Positions 34,354 to 43,114 of a DNA stretch of 64,000 nucleotides are shown here, piece after piece. The stretch is taken from IMG/VR virus record IMGVR_UViG_3300007634_000002, positions 43,894 to 107,893 of that record. One strand, given 5' to 3'. Source of the stretch: a virus. Position numbers and translations under genes: made by a program. The number at the start of each line of letters is the position of its first letter. The stretch's first letter is position 1. The notes under the pieces were generated by a model. It had not been told where the DNA came from and searched no databases. It saw only the letters and a program-made list of their open reading frames with translations.

Positions 34354-35631
34354 ATGAGCACTATCACAACAGGATCCGAGCAGATGAGTTTCAATTTCGA
34401 TGAGACCAAGCCAACGATTAGTCCAAACCAGCACGCAGCCACGATTACTAATATTGCTTTGAACTGTCAGGAAGTTACGTACGCATGTTCTTGGTTTTCT
34501 CAATCGAAACAGGTCGATGCCAAGACTAAATTCCAGATGGTCTCGGTAGTGTCCGGGGAAAGCAAAGGTTTCGGTGTCAGCAAAAAGTTGCTCACGTCAG
34601 GACATCCTTTGCTGAGTGAATTGAGCACCTGTCGGCGTAATATCCACGCATGGCGAGATGCTTTCACAATCGTAAAGGCTAATGCAGCTAACGACACCAC
34701 CATCGAAGGCGGCGTCAGGCTGATCCGCGTCGAAGACATGGAAGAGTTCGAGCGCGGTTTCTTCTTGCGACGAGACCAACTGTACTCAGCGGCAGATCGG
34801 GTGACGGAGCATCTTAATGTTCCGTATACTGATGTTGACGGTACAGTCTGGGATTCCATTCTAGATCTTGACCGTCAACGCCTTGGAGATCAGTTCAACC
34901 TCCGTGACTACCCAGATAACTTGCGGCAGGTCATCACTGTAAGCGATCCTGTCTACACGGCGTACAAGCCATCCGTACGATTACCAGCCGCAATCTACCA
35001 ACGGGAGTGCTCCCGTGTCGCTTCGGAAATTGACCGTACAATCCAGACTGCCACCGACTATATCACGTCGGAGTTGCAGACGGCTTTTGAAACGTTGGCC
35101 AATCAATTGGTGCAACGAACACGAGTCCATCCACACGAGATGGATACTGAAATTGTCCGCTTCACTAACGCCGAAGTCGTGCGGCAGACTGTTAGCGGAG
35201 ACAACATCACGGTCGAGTTGAAGTACGCCGTGGATGGCGACAAGAAAGTTACCGAAGTCTTGACGATGCCCACAGAAACGTTCAAGACACGGTTCTGTCC
35301 TGTCGAAACGGAAGAGCGCAAGCGTATCACCACTTCGACCATCCAGCACATCATGGAAAAGCTGAATGGCTTCGGTCACATCCGATCCATGTTGGGTGCG
35401 CAAGGCGTTCAGATGGATGCTGCCTTGGATCAAATCCGGGCACAGTTTAGTCGTGTCGGTGGGCGTAGCGAAGAGATCGCTCACGAGATCAAGCAAAGCA
35501 AGAGTTTCCGTAAGTCTTTGGCTACGGCACTGACCAGCAGCGTGGAAACGTTGCTTGAACAGGCCGATGACGTGAAGAAAGTAAGGCGTGCTGTGAATCT
35601 GGACGCTATCAAGTTGTGGGAAAAAGATTGA
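34354..35631 (+). CDS. Unknown 425-aa protein next to AAA ATPase
   Basis: This is a 425-aa protein from ATG 34354 (CTGGAGAAAG upstream); an in-frame ATG at 34333 is less likely. Helix-rich, with a region (FERGFFLRRDQLYSAADRV near residue 130) vaguely like DUF3150-type proteins, which also neighbour AAA ATPases in phages. That match is weak. Base composition is G+C-rich like the ATPase gene, suggesting both came together. Possibly a substrate or partner of the ATPase. Confidence 0.6.
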   Translation: MSTITTGSEQMSFNFDETKPTISPNQHAATITNIALNCQEVTYACSWFSQSKQVDAKTKFQMVSVVSGESKGFGVSKKLLTSGHPLLSELSTCRRNIHAWRDAFTIVKANAANDTTIEGGVRLIRVEDMEEFERGFFLRRDQLYSAADRVTEHLNVPYTDVDGTVWDSILDLDRQRLGDQFNLRDYPDNLRQVITVSDPVYTAYKPSVRLPAAIYQRECSRVASEIDRTIQTATDYITSELQTAFETLANQLVQRTRVHPHEMDTEIVRFTNAEVVRQTVSGDNITVELKYAVDGDKKVTEVLTMPTETFKTRFCPVETEERKRITTSTIQHIMEKLNGFGHIRSMLGAQGVQMDAALDQIRAQFSRVGGRSEEIAHEIKQSKSFRKSLATALTSSVETLLEQADDVKKVRRAVNLDAIKLWEKD

Positions 35632-35641
35632 CGGGGGTGAT

Positions 35642-35896
35642 ATGACTTCCGAAGAACTGCAAGAGATCCGGAGGTGCGTAGACAAAGTAATCGATTTGTT
35701 TCACGGAGATGACGATTACTTTGGCCCCGTGTTGATTGACGAGTATTTGAACGACGCGCAACGGCTATTGTCAGAACTGCAACTCAAGGTATCTAAGCAC
35801 CAATACTGCGCAATACCACCAAAGGCCGGTGTCGTCAAACGCCGGCCTATTAACTTAACCACAATTGCTCGATGGGAGGAATGCCATGGGACCTGA
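35642..35896 (+). CDS. Unknown small protein
   Basis: This is an 84-aa protein following GGGGGTGAT. Helical acidic first half (VDKVIDLFHGDDDYFG), basic C-terminal end. Overlaps the next short gene by 11 nt. No family recognised. Confidence 0.6.
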   Translation: MTSEELQEIRRCVDKVIDLFHGDDDYFGPVLIDEYLNDAQRLLSELQLKVSKHQYCAIPPKAGVVKRRPINLTTIARWEECHGT

Positions 35897-36026
35897 GCAG
35901 CCGATTGATCCACCCGATGATTATCTAGAATATTCGGAAGAAGAAATGGACGAATTGGAACAAGAAGACGAAGCCTTATACGACGAATCGATTGATCGCC
36001 TAATAGACGAACGTAACGAATTCTGA
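35886..36026 (+). CDS. Very acidic 46-aa protein
   Basis: A short gene begins at ATG 35886 with GGGAGGAATG just upstream. Translation is dominated by Asp and Glu (about 20 of 46 residues) and looks like a DNA-mimic-type or charge-based small early protein. The role is a guess; coding is supported by the ribosome site and clean frame. Confidence 0.55.
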   Translation: MGPEQPIDPPDDYLEYSEEEMDELEQEDEALYDESIDRLIDERNEF

Positions 36027-36242
36027 TACACTTTGCGTACTGGTTGGGCGGGGTCTTGTTTTATTCTACCCGCTGTCAGAGCGGACGAGTCATAACGTCA
36101 CTACGATGTCTGTTGTTTAACGCTGGCAATCCTAACGGCTAGACAGACATACCAACACAATCGAGACAGGAACCGGTCTTGATGCTCTGACAACAACCGT
36201 TTCTTATTTGCGTTTAAATAAACTCTGGTGTGAGAGTTACAC

Positions 36243-36271
36243 GGCCCGGGGCACACTACCCCGGGCCTTTT
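36243..36271 (+). terminator. Rho-independent terminator
   Basis: A 9-bp perfect GC stem GGCCCGGGG / CCCCGGGCC with a 7-nt loop is followed by TTTTCG. The 216 bases before it (36027-36242) hold no gene I can support; short complementary words (TGTCTGT near 36107 and ACAGACA near 36143) hint at RNA structure. Confidence 0.85.
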
Positions 36272-36284
36272 CGTAGGCAGGCAT

Positions 36285-36506
36285 ATGAAAACAAGGACTT
36301 ACCACATTAGCAATTTTGGATCATTCGCTCCTGCTAACGTAGATGCCGTAGATGGGTACGTAACTATCCACGACAGTGATCGATACAAAGAAGCGTCAGA
36401 AGAAGAACTAGGAGCGTGGGAAAACAGCAGATTGCCTGCGGTTAAACACGCAGCGTTGACAGAACGCGCGCAGCGATTACTCGATAGATGGCGAGCTAAG
36501 AACTGA
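36285..36506 (+). CDS. Unknown small protein
   Basis: This is a 73-aa protein starting 14 nt after the terminator's T-run, so its promoter must lie upstream of the hairpin or the gene is read through. The C-terminal helix is basic (RAQRLLDRWRAKN). No family recognised. Confidence 0.65.
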   Translation: MKTRTYHISNFGSFAPANVDAVDGYVTIHDSDRYKEASEEELGAWENSRLPAVKHAALTERAQRLLDRWRAKN

Positions 36507-36510
36507 ACGC

Positions 36511-36522
36511 ATAAGTACTTAT
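36511..36522. promoter_or_regulatory. Copy 2 of ATAAGTACTTAT palindrome
   Basis: A perfect 12-bp palindrome ATAAGTACTTAT lies next to AAGGAG, 24 nt upstream of GTG 36535. Same arrangement as copies at 26042, 36935 and 52446. Confidence 0.65.
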
Positions 36523-36534
36523 AAGGAGATCACC

Positions 36535-36738
36535 GTGAAGATGTTTTTGTTGAAAGACATGTCTGGACGAGACGCCGTTGCAACGGTAAATACGTCTCAT
36601 GTCTTAAAACACTTTGGCGGCGACAAAGTAACTGTCCAAGCGTGGGTAAAAAACGCAAAAGTAGGCGATAAGTTAGCGTGCGCCGACTTTAGCGTTCATT
36701 CGACAATCATAATTTGTATCGCCGACGGAGGACGCTAA
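36535..36738 (+). CDS. Unknown small protein
   Basis: This 67-aa protein starts at GTG 36535, after the palindrome and TAAGGAG. Mixed alpha/beta with a hydrophobic C-terminal strand (STIIICIAD). The stop overlaps the next ATG (TAATG). No family recognised. Confidence 0.65.
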   Translation: MKMFLLKDMSGRDAVATVNTSHVLKHFGGDKVTVQAWVKNAKVGDKLACADFSVHSTIIICIADGGR

Positions 36739-36938
36739 TGGCCGAGCAATTTGTAGAGATTGATTTAAAGCAAATTGCCGAAACGGCATTTACCGAAAAA
36801 GACCTAAAGAAAATGGCCAACGACAGAAACGCAGTCCAAAGCGTGGATTGGACGTCGTCGGTCATAGAAGCATTGGAAGAAGTGCATTGGCTTGAGACGT
36901 TACTGATGGATTACATCAAGGCAAATTACAATAAATAA
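36738..36938 (+). CDS. Unknown small helical protein
   Basis: This is a 66-aa protein from ATG 36738, with GGAGG 8 nt upstream. Acidic and helical, Trp-containing (SVDWTSSVIEALEEVHWLET). Likely co-translated with the previous gene. No family recognised. Confidence 0.65.
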   Translation: MAEQFVEIDLKQIAETAFTEKDLKKMANDRNAVQSVDWTSSVIEALEEVHWLETLLMDYIKANYNK

Positions 36939-36946
36939 GTACTTAT
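36935..36946. promoter_or_regulatory. Copy 3 of ATAAGTACTTAT palindrome
   Basis: A perfect ATAAGTACTTAT, followed by AGGGAG and ATG 36959 at 24 nt from the motif start. It overlaps the stop codon of the preceding gene. Confidence 0.65.
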
Positions 36947-36958
36947 AGGGAGACAGTC

Positions 36959-37144
36959 ATGTATTCACGACCAGAAGCAGCGGCATTGGTACTTTGTGTG
37001 AAGGTGCTGACCGAACTGAACCTGCAATACCCACTGGCACTGGACAAAGCGGTGCAATTGGCAGGTAGCAATGACGATAAGTTTGAAGCCGCTCTCGATC
37101 AACTTACACAGATGGCCGAAGCCGCAAAGGAGCAGTTAGGATGA
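36959..37144 (+). CDS. Unknown small helical protein
   Basis: This is a 61-aa protein behind a palindrome copy and AGGGAG. Helical, Ala/Leu-rich, acidic C-terminus. Its stop overlaps the next start (ATGA). No family recognised. Confidence 0.65.
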   Translation: MYSRPEAAALVLCVKVLTELNLQYPLALDKAVQLAGSNDDKFEAALDQLTQMAEAAKEQLG

Positions 37145-37386
37145 AATACCAAGTTAAGATCACGTCAATTCAAACGCACACGCTAGACGTGCTTGCGGAC
37201 AACCGTTACGAAGCGCTTGAAAAAGCAAAAGATATGGTAAAGCACGCTGATCCTAGTGAGTATCGAACCGAGCTGGAAAGCATCGCGCACATCACGATGC
37301 TGGAAGTTGGCTCTGGGTACGAATGGATGATCAGAGAGACGCCTAGTTCGATTGCATGGCGGAGAACTGAACATGAGAACGTGTGA
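37141..37386 (+). CDS. Unknown small protein
   Basis: An 81-aa protein with an N-terminal strand-helix unit (YQVKITSIQTHTLDVLADNRYEAL) like small phage proteins that use 'V.A.....A...A'. Overlaps the next gene by 14 nt. No family recognised. Confidence 0.65.
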   Translation: MKYQVKITSIQTHTLDVLADNRYEALEKAKDMVKHADPSEYRTELESIAHITMLEVGSGYEWMIRETPSSIAWRRTEHENV

Positions 37387-37618
37387 CAGTTGCAACGATA
37401 CAGTCGAGCGCCGTAACCTGCGACTGACGCCTACGTGGGTTATCGCTGTCTGCCGTAAATGCTTCGATCAAGAAATGCAGTGGCGGTACATGATCGACAA
37501 AGAATGGCCAGCAGAGACATGGGAAGGACTAAGCACCAATGACAGTCAAGAGATACCTCCCGGACGGATCAATCCGGCAGGTAGTGGATCAGGCGACAAC
37601 ATATCGCCACAGGCATGA
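37373..37618 (+). CDS. Small zinc-ribbon-like protein
   Basis: This 81-aa protein starts at ATG 37373 (GGAGAACTGAAC upstream). Two CxxC pairs, CDSC at residues 4-7 and CRKC near 28-31, are spaced like a treble-clef or zinc ribbon. The C-terminal half overlaps the next gene by 80 nt and may be less constrained. Confidence 0.65.
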   Translation: MRTCDSCNDTVERRNLRLTPTWVIAVCRKCFDQEMQWRYMIDKEWPAETWEGLSTNDSQEIPPGRINPAGSGSGDNISPQA

Positions 37619-37823
37619 GATGCCTGCCCGTGCATCCAGAGTAGAAGTAATTGAAACCGGCGATTGCGCCGGTAAATTTTCGGTAGACTTTGAGCCGTTG
37701 TTTAAGATTACGGGCAGAACAGAACATTACTTCTGTCTGCCCGTCGTGTTTGATTCGTATCATGCTGCGGTAAAAGCTGAGGTTGATTGGCTAGTGACTA
37801 ATTACGTACTGGAGGCAACATAA
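37539..37823 (+). CDS. Unknown small protein
   Basis: A 94-aa protein that starts inside the previous gene in another frame. Beta-rich centre (FSVDFEPLFKITGRTEHYFCLPVVF) and a helical end. It overlaps the next start (TAATG), which supports its coding status. No family recognised. Confidence 0.6.
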   Translation: MTVKRYLPDGSIRQVVDQATTYRHRHEMPARASRVEVIETGDCAGKFSVDFEPLFKITGRTEHYFCLPVVFDSYHAAVKAEVDWLVTNYVLEAT

Positions 37824-38089
37824 TGCAAGAACGTATCAAGCACGAAAAGTGGTTTAAGTTTAACGGCCTTAAATTCAAAGCCGTTTTGACAACAATAGAC
37901 GGCGCAAACAAAATAAGCATTTATCCAAGTCGTAATGCCACAAAATGGCTAGAACAAGACGAAGGTAATTACGTGCTTGTGATGATTCAAGTTGCACGCT
38001 TGTTTAAGTTGCCACCGCCGGGATCCGCAGAAGAGCGCGATCAAAATCGTTCAAGGTTTCTAGAACGGCTTAGTGCGTCAGTAAATTAG
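37823..38089 (+). CDS. Unknown small basic protein
   Basis: This is an 88-aa protein, the last + strand gene before the minus-strand gene at 38070; the two 3' ends overlap by 20 nt. N-terminal WFKFNGLKFKAVLTTIDG beta hairpin, basic overall. No family recognised. Confidence 0.65.
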   Translation: MQERIKHEKWFKFNGLKFKAVLTTIDGANKISIYPSRNATKWLEQDEGNYVLVMIQVARLFKLPPPGSAEERDQNRSRFLERLSASVN

Positions 38090-39236
38090 CATAATAAGCC
38101 GCAGCAGCTTTGTTCATGTGAACACCTGCTGTCTTAACAACTGCGGGTTTGACTCCTACTTCTGACATTAGGGAGTCAAACATTTCGGCGTCAGGACGCG
38201 GAAGAGTTGAGATCTCTTCCGCCAGCTTTTCCGCGTCCACGTCCAGTCCACTTCGCACGCGGTCAGCAAAATCTTCACCAAACAAAGACTTAAGGTCATC
38301 CAATGCAACCTTGCCAAAGTCTTGTTTGTTGTACATGCGGCCAGACGTTGTCGATACATGCTCATGCAATTCAGAAGCTGTCTTAGTAAACGTAGCGCTA
38401 AAAATTACATCTTCTGGGCGCTGAAGAATAGAACCGTAACCCTTAGTCAAATTAAGCGCACGGTCCGTCGTGTCGATGACTGTGGCCAACTTCACCAATT
38501 GATTACTGGTCAGAACCATCTTAGGCGTATTAAGCACGCTGTCAGCCAGCGCTTGCAAAATGTTGCGGTGCTCGTCGTTGTTCGCCAACTTAATACGGTC
38601 CTGCAACAATGCATGCACTTCTTTTGGATTGCATACGCCGTGGCCAGCTTGCTTTTCCAGAAACTCAAGTTTGTCACCAACGGCAGCGCCAAACTGTGCT
38701 ACCTTCTCAAGAATCTTAACAGCCATGCGATTACGATCAGCGTACGTGAAATTATCACGGTATTGATGTAACCAATCTGCTGCTGTCTTAACTTCTAAAG
38801 CATTGCGCAACGGCAATCTGCGATCTTTTGATCCAGAATCATCAACCCATACCCACGCATAACTGGAATCAGGCAATACGTCAGTAGCTGTCTTTTCTAA
38901 TTGATTACTACGAGACTTAACAGCACTGTATTCCGAACGGATACCCCAATGTGCTGCAAACTTTTCAAGTCGAGACTCTATGCGTTTCTGATCTTTTTCA
39001 GAAAACTCAGCTTTCTTATCAAAGAAAAAAGCTGTGCTCAACCACGTGCATTGCGGTGTGTGACACGGAAACTGATGACTAATCACATCGGCATAATTGC
39101 TAGACGCAACGCCTTTGACGTCATAAATACTTTCAGGACTTGCCTTCTTGACAAATTCTGGCAAAGTATGCGTCAACGACAGACGGTATAATTCAACGCC
39201 GTTGTTGTCAGCGATGTGGTCTACATTACGAGGCAT
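38070..39236 (-). CDS. Unknown 388-aa minus-strand protein
   Basis: A clear minus-strand gene: ATG at 39236-39234 with GGAGGGAG on the same strand at about 39250-39244. Helical, with repeated KTA/KxA motifs and the segment SYAWVWVDDSGSKDRRLPL. It shares strand and region with terL, so it might be a virion or packaging-related protein, but no family is recognised. Its 5' end is 3 nt from the divergent primase-like start and its 3' end overlaps a convergent gene. Confidence 0.75.
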   Translation of the reverse strand: MPRNVDHIADNNGVELYRLSLTHTLPEFVKKASPESIYDVKGVASSNYADVISHQFPCHTPQCTWLSTAFFFDKKAEFSEKDQKRIESRLEKFAAHWGIRSEYSAVKSRSNQLEKTATDVLPDSSYAWVWVDDSGSKDRRLPLRNALEVKTAADWLHQYRDNFTYADRNRMAVKILEKVAQFGAAVGDKLEFLEKQAGHGVCNPKEVHALLQDRIKLANNDEHRNILQALADSVLNTPKMVLTSNQLVKLATVIDTTDRALNLTKGYGSILQRPEDVIFSATFTKTASELHEHVSTTSGRMYNKQDFGKVALDDLKSLFGEDFADRVRSGLDVDAEKLAEEISTLPRPDAEMFDSLMSEVGVKPAVVKTAGVHMNKAAAAYYANLLTH

Positions 39237-39239
39237 AGC

Positions 39240-40934
39240 GTGCTCCCTCCTAATATCGAACTCAACTGGAACGTTGTTGCCGGTTTCCTAAATCTTGACA
39301 AAGCTGACGCTTTGCCGGTCACAGTTGATTGTCCGCTCTGTCATGCAGTCAAAAGCATGGTTGCCTATCAGGATACCACAAATAACGTGGGTTGGCAGCA
39401 TTGTAAAGCTTGTAAACATAATGGCGACTTTGTTGAATTACTTGCCGCATGTTGGAATATGACTATTGACGCCACATTCGTCGAACTTGGTAAACGCGCC
39501 GTCCCCTCTATGATAAGTCTACCGATAGAATCAATTCGGCGCTACCAAGAACAATTTATTGCAGCTCGACACAAAGCGACGGACGCGTGGGCAGCTTGTG
39601 AATCTTACTTTCGCAAACCACCCATGGCTGTTAACGCGATACTAAACACATTTAATTTGTCGCAACGTAAATGGGAATCGTTCGTTCCTAAATTAGAACG
39701 ATACATTGCTGCAAACCATAACAAGGAATTAGAAAAGGCATTAGGTAGCCCTTACAAACATTACGTAGGTACATCTCGCAAAAAGCATTTATACGATCGC
39801 ATCATTACGTTGCCTGTGCGTTTTCCGGGTGGATGGGGAGACGTTTTGGTGCTGCCATACGAACTAGCACCCGGACTTATTCAAGGCATGCTGTGCGTTG
39901 GAAATAGGCACGGTAAATTGCAAAGGCTTTACACGCGATGCCGTACCAGTGACAACACGTTCAATAGCAAAGCCAGACCAAACGATGCAGGCTTGTGGGG
40001 ATTGTCCGCTAGCATCCTTGGACAAACTACATGCGGAGATTATGCGATAGCGCTAGAAGATCCGTTGATTGCGCTGCGTATTCAATCTCGACACGCGCTA
40101 ATGTCTACCACGCCTTTGCCTATCGTATCGTGGTTTTTTGAACCGCATCAAAATACGCAAACGGTGTCGTGGTCAGCGGTTAAACAAAAAAATATTGTCA
40201 TTGTCGGCTGCGCGCCAACACCGTCTGTCATACAAGCCGCTTACTCCAGTGGTGGCATGCTAGCGTTGTTGGACATGACTGATGCTGCGTTTGCTGAAAT
40301 GATTAAAACCAAAAAACCCGAAGATCTGATGCGTTACATTATTCGACGTGCTTTGCCTTGGCGTGATGCGTTGCGAAAATGGTTAACGGCTGCACCCTCA
40401 AACAAAGTCAAAGAATTCTTCAACGCTTTATTACTAGCCAATATAGATGTTGATGAAATTGCAAACGAGTACAAAGACTGGGCACAAGAGCACACTGTTA
40501 TTGATGGCGTAAAGTGCGTGCGATTGTTTGACAAAAATAAAGCATGGCTTGTTGTTGAAAACAAAGACGGTTGGTTTATAAGACTTGCGCCTACAGATTT
40601 TCTGCAAATGACTAATTTTTCTGTCAGACTTAAATCAATCTGTCAGCGTGGAATTGATCACGTGGCGGAAAGTGTGTTGTGGTTTAAAGGCGAAGCGTTG
40701 CCAGTCACTTTCTCTAAAACAGAACTAGCCGACGAAAACCAATTTCAGCAAAAAATTATTACAACATGTATTGATGCCGGACTTGGCTTACCCAAGATTA
40801 ATTCGGGGGACATGTCGCTTCGCCGCATATCACGACTTTTCCAAGAACCTAAAATTTATCAATACCCGGGTGACGTTGAAGACGACGTTGAATCAGATCT
40901 CCTCCCAATCGACGACGCGACGGGGTTTGGCTAA
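39240..40934 (+). CDS. Primase-like zinc-ribbon protein
   Basis: This is a 564-aa protein; I favour GTG 39240 (GAGG 9 nt upstream) over an in-frame GTG at 39216 that would overlap the minus-strand gene. A CxxC...CxxC zinc site is seen near the N-terminus (CPLC at 31-34; CKAC at 55-58), followed by GDFVELLAACW, the order found in DnaG/gp4-type primases. A strand-rich middle part (ITLPVRFPGGWGDVLVLPY) could hold the catalytic fold, but I cannot identify the Toprim acidic residues with confidence. Replication genes lie some 18 kb downstream. Confidence 0.65.
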   Translation: MLPPNIELNWNVVAGFLNLDKADALPVTVDCPLCHAVKSMVAYQDTTNNVGWQHCKACKHNGDFVELLAACWNMTIDATFVELGKRAVPSMISLPIESIRRYQEQFIAARHKATDAWAACESYFRKPPMAVNAILNTFNLSQRKWESFVPKLERYIAANHNKELEKALGSPYKHYVGTSRKKHLYDRIITLPVRFPGGWGDVLVLPYELAPGLIQGMLCVGNRHGKLQRLYTRCRTSDNTFNSKARPNDAGLWGLSASILGQTTCGDYAIALEDPLIALRIQSRHALMSTTPLPIVSWFFEPHQNTQTVSWSAVKQKNIVIVGCAPTPSVIQAAYSSGGMLALLDMTDAAFAEMIKTKKPEDLMRYIIRRALPWRDALRKWLTAAPSNKVKEFFNALLLANIDVDEIANEYKDWAQEHTVIDGVKCVRLFDKNKAWLVVENKDGWFIRLAPTDFLQMTNFSVRLKSICQRGIDHVAESVLWFKGEALPVTFSKTELADENQFQQKIITTCIDAGLGLPKINSGDMSLRRISRLFQEPKIYQYPGDVEDDVESDLLPIDDATGFG

Positions 40935-42764
40935 TTCTTCCAGATCCATAGGGATTTGAAATTTCATAGTAACGGACAAATCTGGCCAGCGTTTTGCAAT
41001 GTGCCACAACGCGCAAGAACCGATGTTAACGGCTTGTGCAAAATCGTCAGGTAAATTAGGATGCCGCACAATCACGTATCGATCTGTTGTTCCGCGACCA
41101 TCAATTTTTTCTTCTAGCAACGCCAAGAAATCTCGAATTAAACCAGCATCGTCTGCTGATTTAAAATCGTATTGGAAAAATCGAATTAATCCAAACTTGA
41201 TACATTGCGACGTCAACACCAACGCACGTGATTTGTCTACGGAATACCAGTGGCGTGGATGTGACTCAGTGGCGGGATGAAACGTCATAATGTTGTGCTT
41301 GGCTGTTGTGTGATAAGCAATCGGCACAATATTCTCAGCAGGCCAACCAGCTTGATGCACAAACGTTTCACGGATGGCTCCAGCGCCGCCATAATCATGC
41401 ACAAGATGAGAACAGCGAAACCGATTAAGAGTTTCTACAACCAACTGTGATTCGTAATAATAATCGTGGGTTTTAAGTGAACGCATGCCCCACAGAACAT
41501 CAATTATGCCATCAGCACGATAACCCAATACAGCTAACGACGTGAAACTGGTGCGGCTTTTACCGCTGTCACCAGTTGCCTTAAGCGTGCCGCCACCGCC
41601 ACCCCAATCAACAGCTAATACGCGTCGAACGTATCCACCGATCTGATCCGCAGCTTTCCGCCAGTCGTTCGGCCACGGTAATACAGCAGCAGCTTTAAGA
41701 TCTGTTTCCGACAACAGTTTAGAACCTTCGTCGTAACTTTCTCCGCACACTTCATTCAAGAACGTAGTAAATGTCGTATTTGCCCGGCCTTGTGATTTGC
41801 CAATCAAAATGTCCCATTTTTCAGGGTTGGCGTAATGCATAGGCAAAATAATCTGTGGAATGTGATAGCCAGAAAACGACCAACGTCTTTCTGGATACGC
41901 ATGTACCCACCGACCTGACCGAGGGTTTAAGTGCTTACGGCATTTGGCACAAACAACTCCGGGAATCTTTTCACTAATTTCTTCGTGCCATGGTCCTAAC
42001 ATCTTTAATAAATCATGAGATAGCGAAGGTACATTCCAATAGTTACAACCGCTATGATGACATTTAATAATCCACTCAGCCTGACTACTGTCTTGCCACA
42101 ATTTCTCCATTGTGTTATCTAGTGTCTTTGGTGTGCCAGAGTAAGCTTTCACAGCATATGGACTGCCAGAAAGTGTTTCATGAATGATTTGTAAAAAATC
42201 ATACTGTATATCTTGTACTTCATCTATAGCATTTTTATCTGCGGGAATACCTCGAGTACGTTCCGCATCTAAAAATGCATACGAAAAATACATGTTAGAA
42301 CCGTTATTAAATTGACGCTGCAATACGTTTTGCGCCAAGTCTTCGCTAACCAAAAGTTCTTTACTTGGTGACGATTCAATAAATTCCCGAACATAGTTAT
42401 GTGAAAACCGTCGAATCATTTCATACAACGGTGTCACATACAACGTTGAAAAATACGGCATTGAAATCGCCGTGCTAATTCCTTGTGCAGCTAGTGACGT
42501 GGATTTACTAACCTGTCGTCCGGTTTTTAGTAACGTTGCGCGCGGAATCCTCGTACGAAAAAACGGCTCAAACGGAAAATAATTATCCAACGAATACGGC
42601 TTTCCTTTAAGTGAAAATAGCAACGGTAATAAAGGCTTAAGCGTCGGCGTTCCGCTTTCTCGCAATGCCTTTTGCAATTTCAAGATTTTTTTGACGTTGT
42701 CACTGGTATAGCCAACAAGTTCAGGTTCTAGAATTTTTGGCGTTAAATCAACGGCTTCAGTCAC
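40893..42764 (-). CDS. terL: Terminase large subunit
   Basis: This 623-aa protein starts at GTG (42764-42762). ATPase: Walker A TGRQVSKSTS (residues 81-90), Walker B NAIDEVQDI (D181-E182), coupling motif YSGTPKT near 208. A zinc finger is inserted (C235, C240, C272, C275). Nuclease: AVDWGGGG (D386) and LVHDYGGAG (D457). It cuts and translocates DNA into proheads. The motifs and finger are nearest gpA/GpA-type terminases. Encoded on the minus strand, its 3' end overlaps the primase-like gene by 42 nt. No small subunit or portal is visible nearby. Confidence 0.93.
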   Translation of the reverse strand: MTEAVDLTPKILEPELVGYTSDNVKKILKLQKALRESGTPTLKPLLPLLFSLKGKPYSLDNYFPFEPFFRTRIPRATLLKTGRQVSKSTSLAAQGISTAISMPYFSTLYVTPLYEMIRRFSHNYVREFIESSPSKELLVSEDLAQNVLQRQFNNGSNMYFSYAFLDAERTRGIPADKNAIDEVQDIQYDFLQIIHETLSGSPYAVKAYSGTPKTLDNTMEKLWQDSSQAEWIIKCHHSGCNYWNVPSLSHDLLKMLGPWHEEISEKIPGVVCAKCRKHLNPRSGRWVHAYPERRWSFSGYHIPQIILPMHYANPEKWDILIGKSQGRANTTFTTFLNEVCGESYDEGSKLLSETDLKAAAVLPWPNDWRKAADQIGGYVRRVLAVDWGGGGGTLKATGDSGKSRTSFTSLAVLGYRADGIIDVLWGMRSLKTHDYYYESQLVVETLNRFRCSHLVHDYGGAGAIRETFVHQAGWPAENIVPIAYHTTAKHNIMTFHPATESHPRHWYSVDKSRALVLTSQCIKFGLIRFFQYDFKSADDAGLIRDFLALLEEKIDGRGTTDRYVIVRHPNLPDDFAQAVNIGSCALWHIAKRWPDLSVTMKFQIPMDLEELAKPRRVVDWEEI

Positions 42765-42778
42765 GATAGGAGTACCTT

Positions 42779-43114
42779 ATGCCGCGCAAAAGTGCCGAAG
42801 ACGCGTTTCTTGACAATTTGCACAGTTTGTTAAAATTGATCTTTGAGTCTATCTTTGCCCTTGTCCTCGGTACAGTGCAAACATTGTTAAGCATCTACAG
42901 TAGTACCAGCCTTAAGGAACACATGCCATGGCTAAATCGCGCTCCCCCGTCACGTTCCTCCGCCGTTCCGGAATCAATCCCAACGAAAGTCTCCGTCCCC
43001 GACCACGCGTCTACCCTGCCGACTTACTTGTTAACTTCCTTCCAGTCGATAAACGCCCGATCAGTTCCTTCCTTGAAGCAGAAGGTAAACCGCAACCAGA
43101 TCGCGGAACGATGA
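42779..43114 (+). CDS. Small protein with membrane helix (overlapping pair, gene 1)
   Basis: This is a 111-aa protein from ATG 42779 (TAGGAG 8 nt upstream). Residues 13-41 (LHSLLKLIFESIFALVLGTVQTLL) are hydrophobic and could span the membrane. The second half overlaps the 42928 gene in another frame and reads like a shadow of it, so the real protein may be constrained only in its first 50 residues. A lysis-type membrane protein is possible but unproven. Confidence 0.55.
   Translation: MPRKSAEDAFLDNLHSLLKLIFESIFALVLGTVQTLLSIYSSTSLKEHMPWLNRAPPSRSSAVPESIPTKVSVPDHASTLPTYLLTSFQSINARSVPSLKQKVNRNQIAER

Noticed and set aside
36027-36242. Possible ribozyme or tRNA-like RNA before the 36243 terminator
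   Set aside because: No cloverleaf with correct arms and no ribozyme core could be traced; only short complementary words were seen.
37656-37673. Short hairpin ACCGGCG/CGCCGGT followed by AAATTTT
   Set aside because: It lies inside a supported gene (37539) with another coupled gene after it, so a terminator role is unlikely.
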